Below, one piece after another: positions 1 through 8,425 of a DNA stretch of 64,000 nucleotides; the first letter of the stretch is position 1, and the number at the start of each line of letters is the position of its first letter. This DNA comes from Flaviflexus equikiangi. GTDB taxonomy: Bacteria; Actinomycetota; Actinomycetes; Actinomycetales; Actinomycetaceae. The translations under genes were made by a program, and so were the position numbers. The notes beneath the pieces are model-generated. The model searched no databases, had not been told where the DNA came from, and saw only the letters and a program-made list of their open reading frames with translations. The stretch spans positions 1,984,001 through 2,048,000 of the forward strand of contig NZ_CP059676.1 in NCBI RefSeq assembly GCF_014069875.1, given 5' to 3'.

Positions 1-640
1 TCAGGAGCCCCTCGGCGAAGCCTGCCGCGAAAGCATAGATGTTCTTCGTCGCGGCACCTGTCTCGTGCCCGATGAAGTCGGCCGATGTCCACACGTGGTA
101 GTAGTCGGTGCGGAACAGGTCCGCCAAATACTCGGCATCATCCCGGTTCTCACCGCAGAAGACGACAGCCGTGTCATGGTGGACGGCGAGTTCGCCGGCA
201 ATGGAGGGGCCGACGATCGCATTCCACGAGATCGACTCGGCTAGCTCGGGATCCATGTAGGAGCGGATCACCTCGGGCAGGATATGCATGGTCCCGTCCT
301 CGTCCGCCCTCATGCCCTTCGTGATGCAGAGGAACTTCTGACCCGGCTTGATGAGCCGGGCGAGCTGCTCCCCCGCCCACTCAACGCCGAACGAGTTGAC
401 TCCCGACATGACGACGTCCGCCCCGTCGAATGCTTTCTCAGCATCCTCCAGCTGGTAGGCGGTCACGCCGTCGTTCACCTTGAGGCCGAGATCGGGGTGG
501 ATGCCGGTGGTCTGGATCGAGTCGATGATCTCCCGATCGAGGAACGTGCCGACGAGGCGAACGTCGTGACCGTTCTCGGACGATGGGAATGAGAGCGCTG
601 TTGCCATGATTCCAGCGCCGAGCATGACGATAGTTGCCAT
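1..640 (-). CDS. GpsA-like NAD(P)-dependent glycerol-3-phosphate (or polyol-phosphate) dehydrogenase, 3' end outside the window
   Basis: About 213 N-terminal residues are visible before the gene runs off the left edge. It opens with a dinucleotide-binding Rossmann loop (GAGIMA, residues 8-13). Further on it has a GPSIAGE segment and a TKN motif near residue 199, where GpsA proteins carry their conserved catalytic lysine. The fold and motifs fit the GpsA family, which interconverts sn-glycerol-3-phosphate and dihydroxyacetone phosphate, but the sequence is divergent. The start lies 5 nt after the upstream FGGY kinase stop, with a GGAAG ribosome site in the kinase 3' end, so it is the last visible gene of the operon. 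The operon setting suggests a catabolic polyol-phosphate dehydrogenase and not the housekeeping phospholipid enzyme. That substrate is inferred. Confidence 0.72.
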   Translation of the reverse strand, partial: MATIVMLGAGIMATALSFPSSENGHDVRLVGTFLDREIIDSIQTTGIHPDLGLKVNDGVTAYQLEDAEKAFDGADVVMSGVNSFGVEWAGEQLARLIKPGQKFLCITKGMRADEDGTMHILPEVIRSYMDPELAESISWNAIVGPSIAGELAVHHDTAVVFCGENRDDAEYLADLFRTDYYHVWTSADFIGHETGAATKNIYAFAAGFAEGLL

Positions 641-645
641 TATGT

Positions 646-2157
646 CTACTTCCGTTTCGTAGCTGTGTTGATGCGGGTGAAGATGTCGGCAAGCGCCGGG
701 TAGATGTCCTGCTGGATGGCGGCCCACTCCCCGTAGACCTCGTACGCCGCCATGTCCGGCTCGGTCTTGTCGACGAAGCTTGACATGTTCTCCGACGCGG
801 TCTGGACGTCCGGGTATGCGCCGATTGCTGCCATCGCCATCATCGCCGCACCCTGCGCGCTCACCTCGTCCACACCCGAGACGACAAGGGGAAGACCAGT
901 CGCGTCAGCGAAGATCCGACGATAGAGCGGGTTGCGCGACCCGCCGCCCGTGCACCGCAGCTCCGTGAGCCGCCGTCCAGACGACTCCTGGACACGCTCG
1001 AGATTCCCGCGCAGCTCCATCGCCATTCCCTCGATGATGGAGCGATACAGGTGTGCCCTCGTGTGGGCCGAGCCGAAGCCGACCATGATGCCCTTCGCGA
1101 AAGGATCCCAATGCGGGGACTGGACCGCGTTCCAGTAGGGCACCGTCAACAGTCCGGCCGTGCCGGGCTCGAGCTCCGCGGCCGCACGATCGAGTTCCGG
1201 ATCGAGCCCGCCCTCGAGGGCGGGGTCGCCGAGCTCCTGGCGGAACCAGTTCGCGAGAACGGACCCGGAGTTCTGGACGATCTCGAGCACGAAAGAATCG
1301 GGGATGCCGCCGAGGAGTGTCCGGTAGGCGGGCGAGTAGGCGAACTCGAAGGCGTGGACGCCTGCCACGATCGAGGTGCCGATGTTGACGTAGGCGACAT
1401 CCTCTGCAATGGCGGAGGTGCCGAGCCCGGCTGCCTGACCATCGCCGACACCGGCGACGAGCACGACATCGGGTCCGAGCCCCCAGGACGCGAGGATGTC
1501 AGGATTGATCGTGTCGATGATCGATGCGGGAGGGGCGAGTTCCGCCATCTGCTCGCGCGTCACACCCGCGATGTCGAGCAGTTCGTCCGAATAGTCGACG
1601 TTCGCGATGTCGAGAAGGTTCAGCGTGTCTGCGGAACCGACTGCGGACACCCACCGACCCACGAGACGGTGGGCGAGATATGCGTGGACGTCGACGAGCT
1701 TGTGGGCCGCGGACAGCACCTCCGGCTCATGCTTCTTCAGCCAGGCGATCTTGTAGAGCGCCGGCGTCGTGTCGGCCGGCTTCCCGGACAGTTCGTGGAT
1801 GTGCTCGGAGCCGTATTCGCGGATCTCTTCGCCTGCCCGGGAGTCCAGCCAGAGGATGGCGGGGCGCAGGGCCGCGCCATCCTCGTCGACGAGTGCGAAA
1901 GACTCGCGCTGGTGGGTGATGCAGATTGCCCTGATCCGATCCCGTTCGTCCGCGCCGAGCGCCGCACATGCCTGGGCAACAGCGGACTCGGTCGATGACC
2001 ACCACTGGGCCGGATCGTGCTCATACATGTCCATCCCCGGCGTCAGCAGATCGATGTCTGCCTTCCCGCTGGAGAGGACCGCTCCCGTGGTGTCGACGAC
2101 GACCGCTTTCGTGGCGGACGTCGAGGAATCGATGGCGATGACTAGTGGATCGGACAT
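646..2157 (-). CDS. FGGY-family carbohydrate kinase (gluconokinase/xylulokinase-like)
   Basis: This 503-residue protein has the two-domain FGGY kinase layout: an N-terminal phosphate-1 loop starting with AIDSSTSATK (residues 8-17), a central GVGDGQAAGLG segment and a C-terminal adenosine motif (CTGGGSRNPLYRRI). Such enzymes phosphorylate sugars or polyols with ATP in the cytoplasm. The exact substrate cannot be read from the sequence; gluconate, xylulose and related polyols are all possible. The ATG start has an AAGGGG ribosome site and lies 14 nt after the AraD-like stop. It is one of three FGGY kinases in the operon, so it probably acts on a different substrate or branch from the ribulokinase. 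Confidence 0.85.
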   Translation of the reverse strand: MSDPLVIAIDSSTSATKAVVVDTTGAVLSSGKADIDLLTPGMDMYEHDPAQWWSSTESAVAQACAALGADERDRIRAICITHQRESFALVDEDGAALRPAILWLDSRAGEEIREYGSEHIHELSGKPADTTPALYKIAWLKKHEPEVLSAAHKLVDVHAYLAHRLVGRWVSAVGSADTLNLLDIANVDYSDELLDIAGVTREQMAELAPPASIIDTINPDILASWGLGPDVVLVAGVGDGQAAGLGTSAIAEDVAYVNIGTSIVAGVHAFEFAYSPAYRTLLGGIPDSFVLEIVQNSGSVLANWFRQELGDPALEGGLDPELDRAAAELEPGTAGLLTVPYWNAVQSPHWDPFAKGIMVGFGSAHTRAHLYRSIIEGMAMELRGNLERVQESSGRRLTELRCTGGGSRNPLYRRIFADATGLPLVVSGVDEVSAQGAAMMAMAAIGAYPDVQTASENMSSFVDKTEPDMAAYEVYGEWAAIQQDIYPALADIFTRINTATKRK

Positions 2158-2171
2158 GGCTCACCCCTTCG

Positions 2172-2873
2172 TTACTGTTTCTGTCCGTAGACGTTCTGGT
2201 ACCGGTCGTAGAGGGCGTCGATGTGCTCCTCCGCAATCGGAACAACATCTCCCAACGCCTGGGCTGCCGCGACAGTTCTCGCGACCTCTTCGACCATGAC
2301 GGCGGCCTTGACGGCCGCGACAGAATCCCGGCCGATCGTGAACGGACCGTGGTTCGCCATGAGGACCGCGGGTGACCGCGATTCCTTGAGGGTCTCCACG
2401 ATTCCGCGGCCGATCGAATCGTCTCCGATGATCGCGAACGGTCCGACGGGCACTTCGCCGCCGAACTCATCCCCCATCATCGTCAACACGCACGGGATCG
2501 GCTTGTGAACGGCGGCGAAGGCGGTGGCGTAGGTGGAGTGCGTGTGCACCACCCCGCCCACCTCCGGCATGTGACGGTAGACGTAGGCGTGTGCCGCCGT
2601 GTCGGAGGAGGGGGACAGGTGGTCCGGCGTGCCGTCCACGATCTTCTCCCCATCCAGCGTGCACACGACCATGACGTCCGCGCTCAGTTCGTCGTAGCGC
2701 ACCCCGGAGGGTTTGATGACGAACAGGTCCGCGCCGGGAACGCGCTCAGACACGTTCCCGGCCGTCCACACGACGAGATTGTTGGCGGGAAGCTCCGCGT
2801 GGAGCTTCGCAACCTTCTCCCTCGTTGCCGCGACAGCGTCCTGAATATCCTGCGATAGTTCAGCGAGAATCAT
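2172..2873 (-). CDS. araD: L-ribulose-5-phosphate 4-epimerase (class II aldolase/AraD family)
   Basis: This 233-residue protein matches AraD in length and motifs. The zinc ligands appear as His110 and His112 in HTHS and His175 in NHGPF. Asp91 in SSDTAAH and Asp135 in MGDE stand where AraD has its catalytic and substrate-binding aspartates, and a tyrosine-rich C-terminus follows. AraD converts L-ribulose 5-phosphate to D-xylulose 5-phosphate, which enters the pentose phosphate pathway. The ATG overlaps the stop of the upstream ribulokinase by 4 nt (ATGA), which indicates translational coupling and supports a shared pathway. Other class II aldolase family substrates cannot be excluded. Confidence 0.85.
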   Translation of the reverse strand: MILAELSQDIQDAVAATREKVAKLHAELPANNLVVWTAGNVSERVPGADLFVIKPSGVRYDELSADVMVVCTLDGEKIVDGTPDHLSPSSDTAAHAYVYRHMPEVGGVVHTHSTYATAFAAVHKPIPCVLTMMGDEFGGEVPVGPFAIIGDDSIGRGIVETLKESRSPAVLMANHGPFTIGRDSVAAVKAAVMVEEVARTVAAAQALGDVVPIAEEHIDALYDRYQNVYGQKQ

Positions 2874-4540
2874 TTCGAGCTCTCGAACGCCTTCGCCTTG
2901 ATGTCCTTGAGCCTGTACATCGGCGAGTTCTCGTTGCGGCCGAACTGGTCGTGCAGCTCGAGGTAGATCTCGTACAGCGCGTCGTACTTGGCGGCACGAT
3001 CCTCGTTCGGGACGTAGGCGTGCTTGCGGACGTTCGCCATGGCCTCGGCGGCCTGGAAGACATCCTCGTACACGCCGGCAGCGACGGCCGCGAACACGGC
3101 GGAGCCGAGCGCACCCGTCTGCTCTGCCTCGGACACGGAGATGGGGCGGCGCGTGATGTCAGACATGAGCTGCATGTAGAAAGCGTTCTTCAGCAGTCCG
3201 CCGGCGGCGACGATCTCTTCAACCTCGACGCCATGCTTCTCGAAGTTCTCGATGATGACACGGGCACCGAAAGCGGTTGCCTCGAGCAGCGCACGGTAGG
3301 TCTCCTCCGGCGTCGTCGTCAGCGTCTGGCCGATGATGAGGCCGGACAGACGAGCATCGGCCAGGATCGACCGGTTGCCGTTGTGCCAGTCCAGGGCCAC
3401 GAGACCGTGCTCGCCGACTTCCTGGTCAGCGGCCTTCGCGACGAGATAGTCGTGCAGCGAGACGCCCTTGCGGGCTGCCTTCTGCGCGTACTCGGCGGGA
3501 ACGCACGTATCGGTGAACCAGCCGAAGATATCGCCGACGGCCGTCTGGCCGCCCTCGAAGCCCCAGTAGCCGTCCACTGCACCGCCGTCGACGATGCCGA
3601 ACGTGCCGGGGACCTCTTTGAAGTCTTCGCCGTTGATGACGTAGCAGGAGGACGTTCCGAGGATCGCGGTGAGCTGTCCCGGGCGAACAGCGTTCGCACC
3701 GGCGACGACGACGTGGGCGTCGATGTTGCCGGAGGAGACGGCGGTGCCGGGCTTGAGGCCGGTCAGTTCTGCCATCTCGTCCGTCAGGCCGCCGACCTTC
3801 GCGCCGAGCGGCAGGATCGGGCCCGCCATCTTCGTCTCGAACACGTCTCCGAAGCCGGGGGCAACCGACTCCAGGTAGTCCTTCGACGGGTATTCGCCAT
3901 CCTGGTACATGCGCTTGTAGCCCGAGTCACCGGCGGAGTAGGCGCGCACGCCCGTCAGCTTCCATGTCGCCCAGTCGAGCAGGTTGACGATGTAGTCGGT
4001 CTGCTCGTAGACCTCGGGAGCCTTCTCGAAGACTTCGAGGGCCTTGGGCAGGAGCAGTTCGGAGGACAGGACGCCGCCGTAGCGCGCAAGCCAGGATTCG
4101 TTGCGATCCTGGGCGGCCTTGACGAGGCGGTCCGCCTGATCCTGGGCGCCGTGATGCTTCCACAGCTTGATGTAGGCGTGGGGGTTGTTCTTGAACTCGT
4201 CGCGCTCGCACAGGGCGTTGCCCTCGGCGTCGGTGAAGAACACGGTGGCGGACGTGGCGTCGATGCCGATGCCGACGATATCGGCGGGATCCACGCCAGC
4301 GTCCTTGACGGCGTTCGGCACGGCCGTGCCGAGAACCTCAATGTAGTCAGCCGGGACCTGGAGTGCGAACTCCGGGGGAAGCTTCTGACCATCGCCAGCA
4401 TCCAGCGTCCTGTCCATGACAGCGTGACGGTATTCGGTGACGGCGGTGCCGAGCTGTTCGCCGTCAGAGGCGCGTACGACGACGGCGCGGCCCGAGAGCG
4501 TGCCGAAGTCGATTCCGACGAGGTATTTGTCTTCAGACAT
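2870..4540 (-). CDS. araB: Ribulokinase (AraB type)
   Basis: At 556 residues this has the usual length of L-ribulokinase, longer than most FGGY kinases. It starts with the FGGY phosphate loop (GIDFGTLSGRAVVV, residues 9-22), contains SGNIDAHVVVAG in the middle and ends with the adenosine motif AAGGLLKNAFYMQ. AraB phosphorylates L-ribulose, and usually also D-ribulose and related ketopentoses, at C5. An AGGAGA ribosome site precedes the ATG. It lies 30 nt after the AraM-like gene and overlaps the AraD-like gene. No L-arabinose isomerase is present in the window, so the ketose must come from import, from an alditol oxidation or from an isomerase beyond the left edge. Confidence 0.87.
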   Translation of the reverse strand: MSEDKYLVGIDFGTLSGRAVVVRASDGEQLGTAVTEYRHAVMDRTLDAGDGQKLPPEFALQVPADYIEVLGTAVPNAVKDAGVDPADIVGIGIDATSATVFFTDAEGNALCERDEFKNNPHAYIKLWKHHGAQDQADRLVKAAQDRNESWLARYGGVLSSELLLPKALEVFEKAPEVYEQTDYIVNLLDWATWKLTGVRAYSAGDSGYKRMYQDGEYPSKDYLESVAPGFGDVFETKMAGPILPLGAKVGGLTDEMAELTGLKPGTAVSSGNIDAHVVVAGANAVRPGQLTAILGTSSCYVINGEDFKEVPGTFGIVDGGAVDGYWGFEGGQTAVGDIFGWFTDTCVPAEYAQKAARKGVSLHDYLVAKAADQEVGEHGLVALDWHNGNRSILADARLSGLIIGQTLTTTPEETYRALLEATAFGARVIIENFEKHGVEVEEIVAAGGLLKNAFYMQLMSDITRRPISVSEAEQTGALGSAVFAAVAAGVYEDVFQAAEAMANVRKHAYVPNEDRAAKYDALYEIYLELHDQFGRNENSPMYRLKDIKAKAFESSK

Positions 4541-4570
4541 GAAATTTTCTCCTAGGGATGATGGGGTTGA

Positions 4571-5938
4571 TCAGGCGTCGGGATGTGGGTGCTGGCCCCA
4601 GAATCCGTCGGGCGAGAAGAGGGTGTCGACGACCTCGTCGAGGATGCCGAGATCGGTGAGGATATCGAGGACCGTGTAGCGGGGGCGAATCATCTGAGCC
4701 TTGAAATGGGTCTGCCTGAAGCGGTCCATGTCGATCTTGATGAGTTCGGGATGGTAGGGGGCACCGGCAGCCTTGAGCATGTCCATCGCCTCCTGTGCGG
4801 TGACGAGCTGCTCGCGGCACCGCTCCTGGATGACGGGCCACTTCTCCTTGAGGAGTTCGATGCGGGCGACGAGCTCATCGCCCGCCATGCGCTTGCCGAC
4901 GGAGTGCTTGACGGACTCGTCCTGGATGTTCTCGTTGAGGGTCGCGCGAACATTCGCTTCGATCTCCTCGGCGGACTTCACCGCGGCGAGAGCCTTCTCC
5001 ACATCGAAGTCCTCGACGTCCATACCCAGGAACACTTCCCAGATCGCACACGAGGCGATGGTGCCGACGCCGACCTTGAAGCCGTGGCTGAGGGGCGGTT
5101 CCCAGTCGAGGCCATGCCCTTCCATCTCCCACGTGTGGGAGAACTGGTGGCCTGCGCCGGAGGCGGGACGGGACGACTTGTGCGCCTGCATCGCCAGACC
5201 GGACATGATCTGTCCTTCGCCGAGCTTGGCGATAGCGTCCTCCTCCGCGTTCGCCACGGCGACGGGATCGGAGAGGGAGTCGCGGAGCGGGCCCTGGACG
5301 AGGCTCCACACGTAGTCGTCGATCTCTTCGATGCCGAGCTCGTGGGCGAGGATCCAGTCCGCACCGGCCGGGATCTTCTCGATGAGATCGCCATACCCGG
5401 TCGCGGTGAGGCGTGCCGGTGCGTTGACCATCGTGTCGACGTCGGCGATGAGGCCGACGGGGGCGGGGCAGTTGCGGGTGATCTTGAAGCCGTCCTTCGC
5501 GATCGATGCGCCGAAGGCGGCGAAGCCGTCGACCGACGCTGCGGTGCACACGTTCATGTACGGGCGGTCGAGCTCACCGGACGCGAGCTTGGCGATGTCG
5601 TTGAGTGTGCCGGCGCCGAGGGAGACGACGACGGTGTTCTCGTAGGGGCGCAGCGCTTCGCGGAGGATCTCCACATTCTCGTAGCCCGCGTAGAGGGTGG
5701 GCGTGCCCGGGAAGATGTAGGGGTCGTCGGCGAACTCGATGCCGGATTCCTTGAGCGAGGCGACAACATCTTCGCCGACAGCGGCGTACGTGTTCTCGTC
5801 TGCGACGACGAGGACTTTCGCTCCGGGGAACTGCTCCGCAAACATCGGCCCAGCATCCCGGTTCACGTCCTTGCCGAATGAGATGGCTTTCGTCTCGTCC
5901 GCTGTCTCCAGCGCCTTGGCGATAAGTGAGTTAGACAT
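4571..5938 (-). CDS. araM: AraM-type sn-glycerol-1-phosphate dehydrogenase
   Basis: This 455-residue protein belongs to the iron-alcohol-dehydrogenase-like glycerol-1-phosphate dehydrogenase family that includes AraM of Bacillus subtilis. The N-terminal domain has a VVSLGAGTLND nucleotide loop. The C-terminal domain carries the metal-site histidines in SGAGHQFSHTWE and PPLSHGF. Family enzymes reduce dihydroxyacetone phosphate to sn-glycerol 1-phosphate with NAD(P)H, usually with a divalent metal. I chose the ATG at 5938, preceded by GGAGAGG, over an in-frame start 33 nt upstream. In B. subtilis araM also lies in the ara operon beside araB, araD and araL, as here. Its job in arabinose operons is not settled, and its substrate here may be a related polyol phosphate. 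Confidence 0.82.
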   Translation of the reverse strand: MSNSLIAKALETADETKAISFGKDVNRDAGPMFAEQFPGAKVLVVADENTYAAVGEDVVASLKESGIEFADDPYIFPGTPTLYAGYENVEILREALRPYENTVVVSLGAGTLNDIAKLASGELDRPYMNVCTAASVDGFAAFGASIAKDGFKITRNCPAPVGLIADVDTMVNAPARLTATGYGDLIEKIPAGADWILAHELGIEEIDDYVWSLVQGPLRDSLSDPVAVANAEEDAIAKLGEGQIMSGLAMQAHKSSRPASGAGHQFSHTWEMEGHGLDWEPPLSHGFKVGVGTIASCAIWEVFLGMDVEDFDVEKALAAVKSAEEIEANVRATLNENIQDESVKHSVGKRMAGDELVARIELLKEKWPVIQERCREQLVTAQEAMDMLKAAGAPYHPELIKIDMDRFRQTHFKAQMIRPRYTVLDILTDLGILDEVVDTLFSPDGFWGQHPHPDA

Positions 5939-5953
5939 AATCGATTCCTCTCC

Positions 5954-5970
5954 TGCTACCTGCAGTAGCA
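5954..5970. promoter_or_regulatory. Short perfect inverted repeat just upstream of araM
   Basis: TGCTAC and GTAGCA flank a 5-nt spacer in the 75-nt gap between the DeoR regulator and araM, and the repeat stops 3-4 nt short of the araM ribosome site. It could be an operator, an RNA hairpin that modulates araM translation, or an mRNA processing site. Nothing in the sequence decides between these. Confidence 0.4.
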
Positions 5971-6013
5971 CGGGACGAGATCGCCCCGTTTGTGTGGCTT
6001 GCGCGGTCAGAAA

Positions 6014-6775
6014 TTACGCGACGATAACGTGCGTCTCCTCCTTCAACTGGGCCACAACACTGTCGGGCGTCGAGTCGTCGATGATGACGCAGTCGAAGTC
6101 GGACACGGTGGCCATCTTATGAAGAGACGTTCTGGTGAACTTCGAAGCGGTCGCGACAAGGACGGAGAATTCTGCCTGGGACAGGGCGAGAGCCTTGAAG
6201 GACGCCACTTCGGCGAAGGGATGATAGACGGCCCCGTTCTGGACCGCTGCGGCTCCGAGGACGACCGCGGACGGGCGGAGGTTGCGGAGCTCTGAGGTGG
6301 CCGTGGGGCCGAAGAAGGCGTCGAGCTGGTTGTTGTAGACGCCGCCAAGAGAAATGAGTTTGCCAACGGGACGTTGGGAGAGTGCCCGCGACATTGCGAG
6401 CGAGTTCGTGATGTAAGTCTTCTGCTGCGACTCGTCGAGATAATCGACAACCCCGAGGGCCGTCGACGAATCGTCGAGGAAGATCGTCGAATAGTCGACG
6501 AGAGCGAGCGCCGTGGCGCGCGCTATCGCCTCTTTGGCCGACACTTCCTGCATGAGCCGGAACGACATCGGCGTCTCGGAGATCGAGTGGGCCACTGCCG
6601 AGACCTCGCCACGGGAGCGGCGCACTAAGCGCTTCGCTTCCAATGTGGCGAGATCCCGGTACAGCGTCATCGGGGATACGTCGAAGAGTTCGATCAGCTC
6701 ATCGGTCCGGATGGCGCCGCGGGCGTAGATCAGCTGTGCAAGATCATCCTGCCGCTGCTGCTTTGATACGCTCAC
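6014..6775 (-). CDS. DeoR/GlpR-family transcriptional regulator of the sugar operon
   Basis: This 253-residue protein has an N-terminal winged helix-turn-helix (RTDELIELFDVSPMTLYRDL, about residues 23-42) followed by a DeoR C-terminal sugar-phosphate sensor domain with a FLDDSSTA segment. DeoR regulators usually repress catabolic operons and are released by a phosphorylated sugar intermediate. The gene is co-directional and inside the operon, 38 nt after an FGGY kinase gene, so it probably controls this operon and itself. The start is GTG with a GGAGGG ribosome site 5 nt upstream. A good candidate operator is the inverted repeat at 10759-10779, though no binding site is proven. Confidence 0.88.
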   Translation of the reverse strand: MSVSKQQRQDDLAQLIYARGAIRTDELIELFDVSPMTLYRDLATLEAKRLVRRSRGEVSAVAHSISETPMSFRLMQEVSAKEAIARATALALVDYSTIFLDDSSTALGVVDYLDESQQKTYITNSLAMSRALSQRPVGKLISLGGVYNNQLDAFFGPTATSELRNLRPSAVVLGAAAVQNGAVYHPFAEVASFKALALSQAEFSVLVATASKFTRTSLHKMATVSDFDCVIIDDSTPDSVVAQLKEETHVIVA

Positions 6776-6813
6776 CGCTACCCTCCGTCCAGCCGTCGAC
6801 TCGTCGACGTCGA

Positions 6814-8406
6814 TCAGTTGTTGCGCATGTTGTCGACGTAGTCGACCGTGGCGTGGATGTGATCCTGGACGAGCGGGTACTGAGCGACGTACTGGTCAGC
6901 GAAGAACTTGTATTCCTCGTGCTTCGCCATGTCCGGCTCGATGTGCTCGCGCTCGTGCACCATGTTGTCGGCCGCGTCCTGCACCGAGTCGTAGAGGCCA
7001 GCGCCGGCCGCTGCGAGGATGCACGAGCCGAGGGTCACGGCGTCGCCGACCTCGGTGAGCGTGATCGGGATACCGGTGACATCGGCGTGCATCTGCGTCC
7101 AGCCGCGCGACTTGGTGGCGCCGCCACAGGCCACGAACTGCTTGACCTCGAAGCCCGCCTCGGCAAGCTTGCGCATGTTGGCTTCCACGCCGTAGCAGAC
7201 GGCTTCCTGGATCGCCTTGTACATGTGCTCGCGCGTGTGGGACAGGGACAGGCCGGTGATGACACCGCGGGCCTTCGAATCGGAGTACGGGGTGCGGTTG
7301 CCCTGGAAGTACTCGTTGATGATGAGACCATCGCAGCCGATCGGGATGTTGGCCGAACGCTGGTTCATGATGTCGTACGTGTTGAGACCCGTCGACTGTG
7401 CGGCGGCCTCGATGTCGGGGCAGAAGTTGTCCTTGAACCACTTGAGCACCGAACCGGAGGACACGAGCGACGTCTCGACCGTGTACTGGCCGGGAACGAC
7501 ACCGTCGGTGTAGCCGCCGAAGAAGCCCGGACCGGATACGGGATCCGGAGCCTGGCCGGACATGACGTGGGACGAGCCCGTCACGAGGGACATCTTGCCC
7601 GGACGCAGCACGTTGAGGCCGATCTGGCCGTGCCAGGCGTCGCCGCCGCCCTGGGCAACGGGGGTGCCCGGGATCAGACCGAGCTGCTCGGCAGCGCGGT
7701 TGGCAAGTCCGCCCACGGGCACGCCGAGGTCGTTGACCTGGGTGGGGAGCTTGTCGAAGATGTCGCCGGCGCCGGCCTCTTCGTAGAGGTCGACCGGCCA
7801 TCCGCCGTTGTCGCGATCGTAGTAGGCGCGGTGTGCGGCCGTGTTGATGTTGAGCGTCCACTCACCGGTCAGCTGGTAGGTCAGCCAGTCGGGAGCGTCG
7901 ACGATACGGTAGGCGTTCTTGTAGGTCTCCGGCTCGTTCTCGCGCAGCCAGGCGGCCTTGAAGGGGAACCACTCTGCCGTGGGGGGAAGTGTGCCGTTGC
8001 CGGTGTAGCGGCGTGCAGGCGACTTCGTGTCGATGACACGGGCGGCCTGGTCGGTGGCGCGGACATCCATCCACATGATTGCGGGACGAAGCGCTTCACC
8101 GGTCTCGTCGAGGGCCACGACGGTCATCGTCGTCGCGTCGTAGGAGATGCCGGCGATCTGGTGCGGCTGGAGGCCAGCGCGCTCCATGACGCGGTGCGCG
8201 GATGCGACGAGAGCACCCCACCAGTCGATGGGTGACTGCTCGGCCCAGCCCGGTGCGGGGTGGGTCGTCTTGTAGGTGGTCGCGGCGAACGCGACCGGGG
8301 AACCAACAAGATCAAAGATACCGACGCGACACGACTCCGTGCCGAAGTCGATGCCCATGACGTAGGGGCCGCCAGTGAGCGAGTTCTTGTTTTCAAATGT
8401 TGACAC
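6814..8406 (-). CDS. FGGY-family carbohydrate kinase (third kinase of the operon)
   Basis: This 530-residue FGGY kinase has the N-terminal loop GIDFGTESCRVGIFD (about residues 19-33), a mid-protein QGGGDAWHGQIGL segment and a C-terminal ACGGATKSRGW adenosine motif. It differs clearly from both the ribulokinase and the gluconokinase-like kinase of this operon, so recent duplication is unlikely. The family phosphorylates ketoses or polyols, and the substrate is not evident from sequence. The start is GTG with a GGAG ribosome site 7-8 nt upstream. It follows the HAD phosphatase gene by 19 nt and precedes the DeoR gene. Three kinases in one operon suggest that several related polyols converge on one phosphorylated pool. 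Confidence 0.83.
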   Translation of the reverse strand: MSTFENKNSLTGGPYVMGIDFGTESCRVGIFDLVGSPVAFAATTYKTTHPAPGWAEQSPIDWWGALVASAHRVMERAGLQPHQIAGISYDATTMTVVALDETGEALRPAIMWMDVRATDQAARVIDTKSPARRYTGNGTLPPTAEWFPFKAAWLRENEPETYKNAYRIVDAPDWLTYQLTGEWTLNINTAAHRAYYDRDNGGWPVDLYEEAGAGDIFDKLPTQVNDLGVPVGGLANRAAEQLGLIPGTPVAQGGGDAWHGQIGLNVLRPGKMSLVTGSSHVMSGQAPDPVSGPGFFGGYTDGVVPGQYTVETSLVSSGSVLKWFKDNFCPDIEAAAQSTGLNTYDIMNQRSANIPIGCDGLIINEYFQGNRTPYSDSKARGVITGLSLSHTREHMYKAIQEAVCYGVEANMRKLAEAGFEVKQFVACGGATKSRGWTQMHADVTGIPITLTEVGDAVTLGSCILAAAGAGLYDSVQDAADNMVHEREHIEPDMAKHEEYKFFADQYVAQYPLVQDHIHATVDYVDNMRNN

Positions 8407-8425
8407 AGTGATCTCCGCCTAGGAA

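Noticed and set aside
2825-4555. Long open frame on the plus strand opposite the ribulokinase
   Set aside because: It is the antisense reading of a well-supported gene. GC-rich codon bias leaves few stops on the complement, and the product has no recognisable domain. The same holds for plus-strand frames at 6643-8235, 29139-31583, 48680-51448 and 54697-56913.
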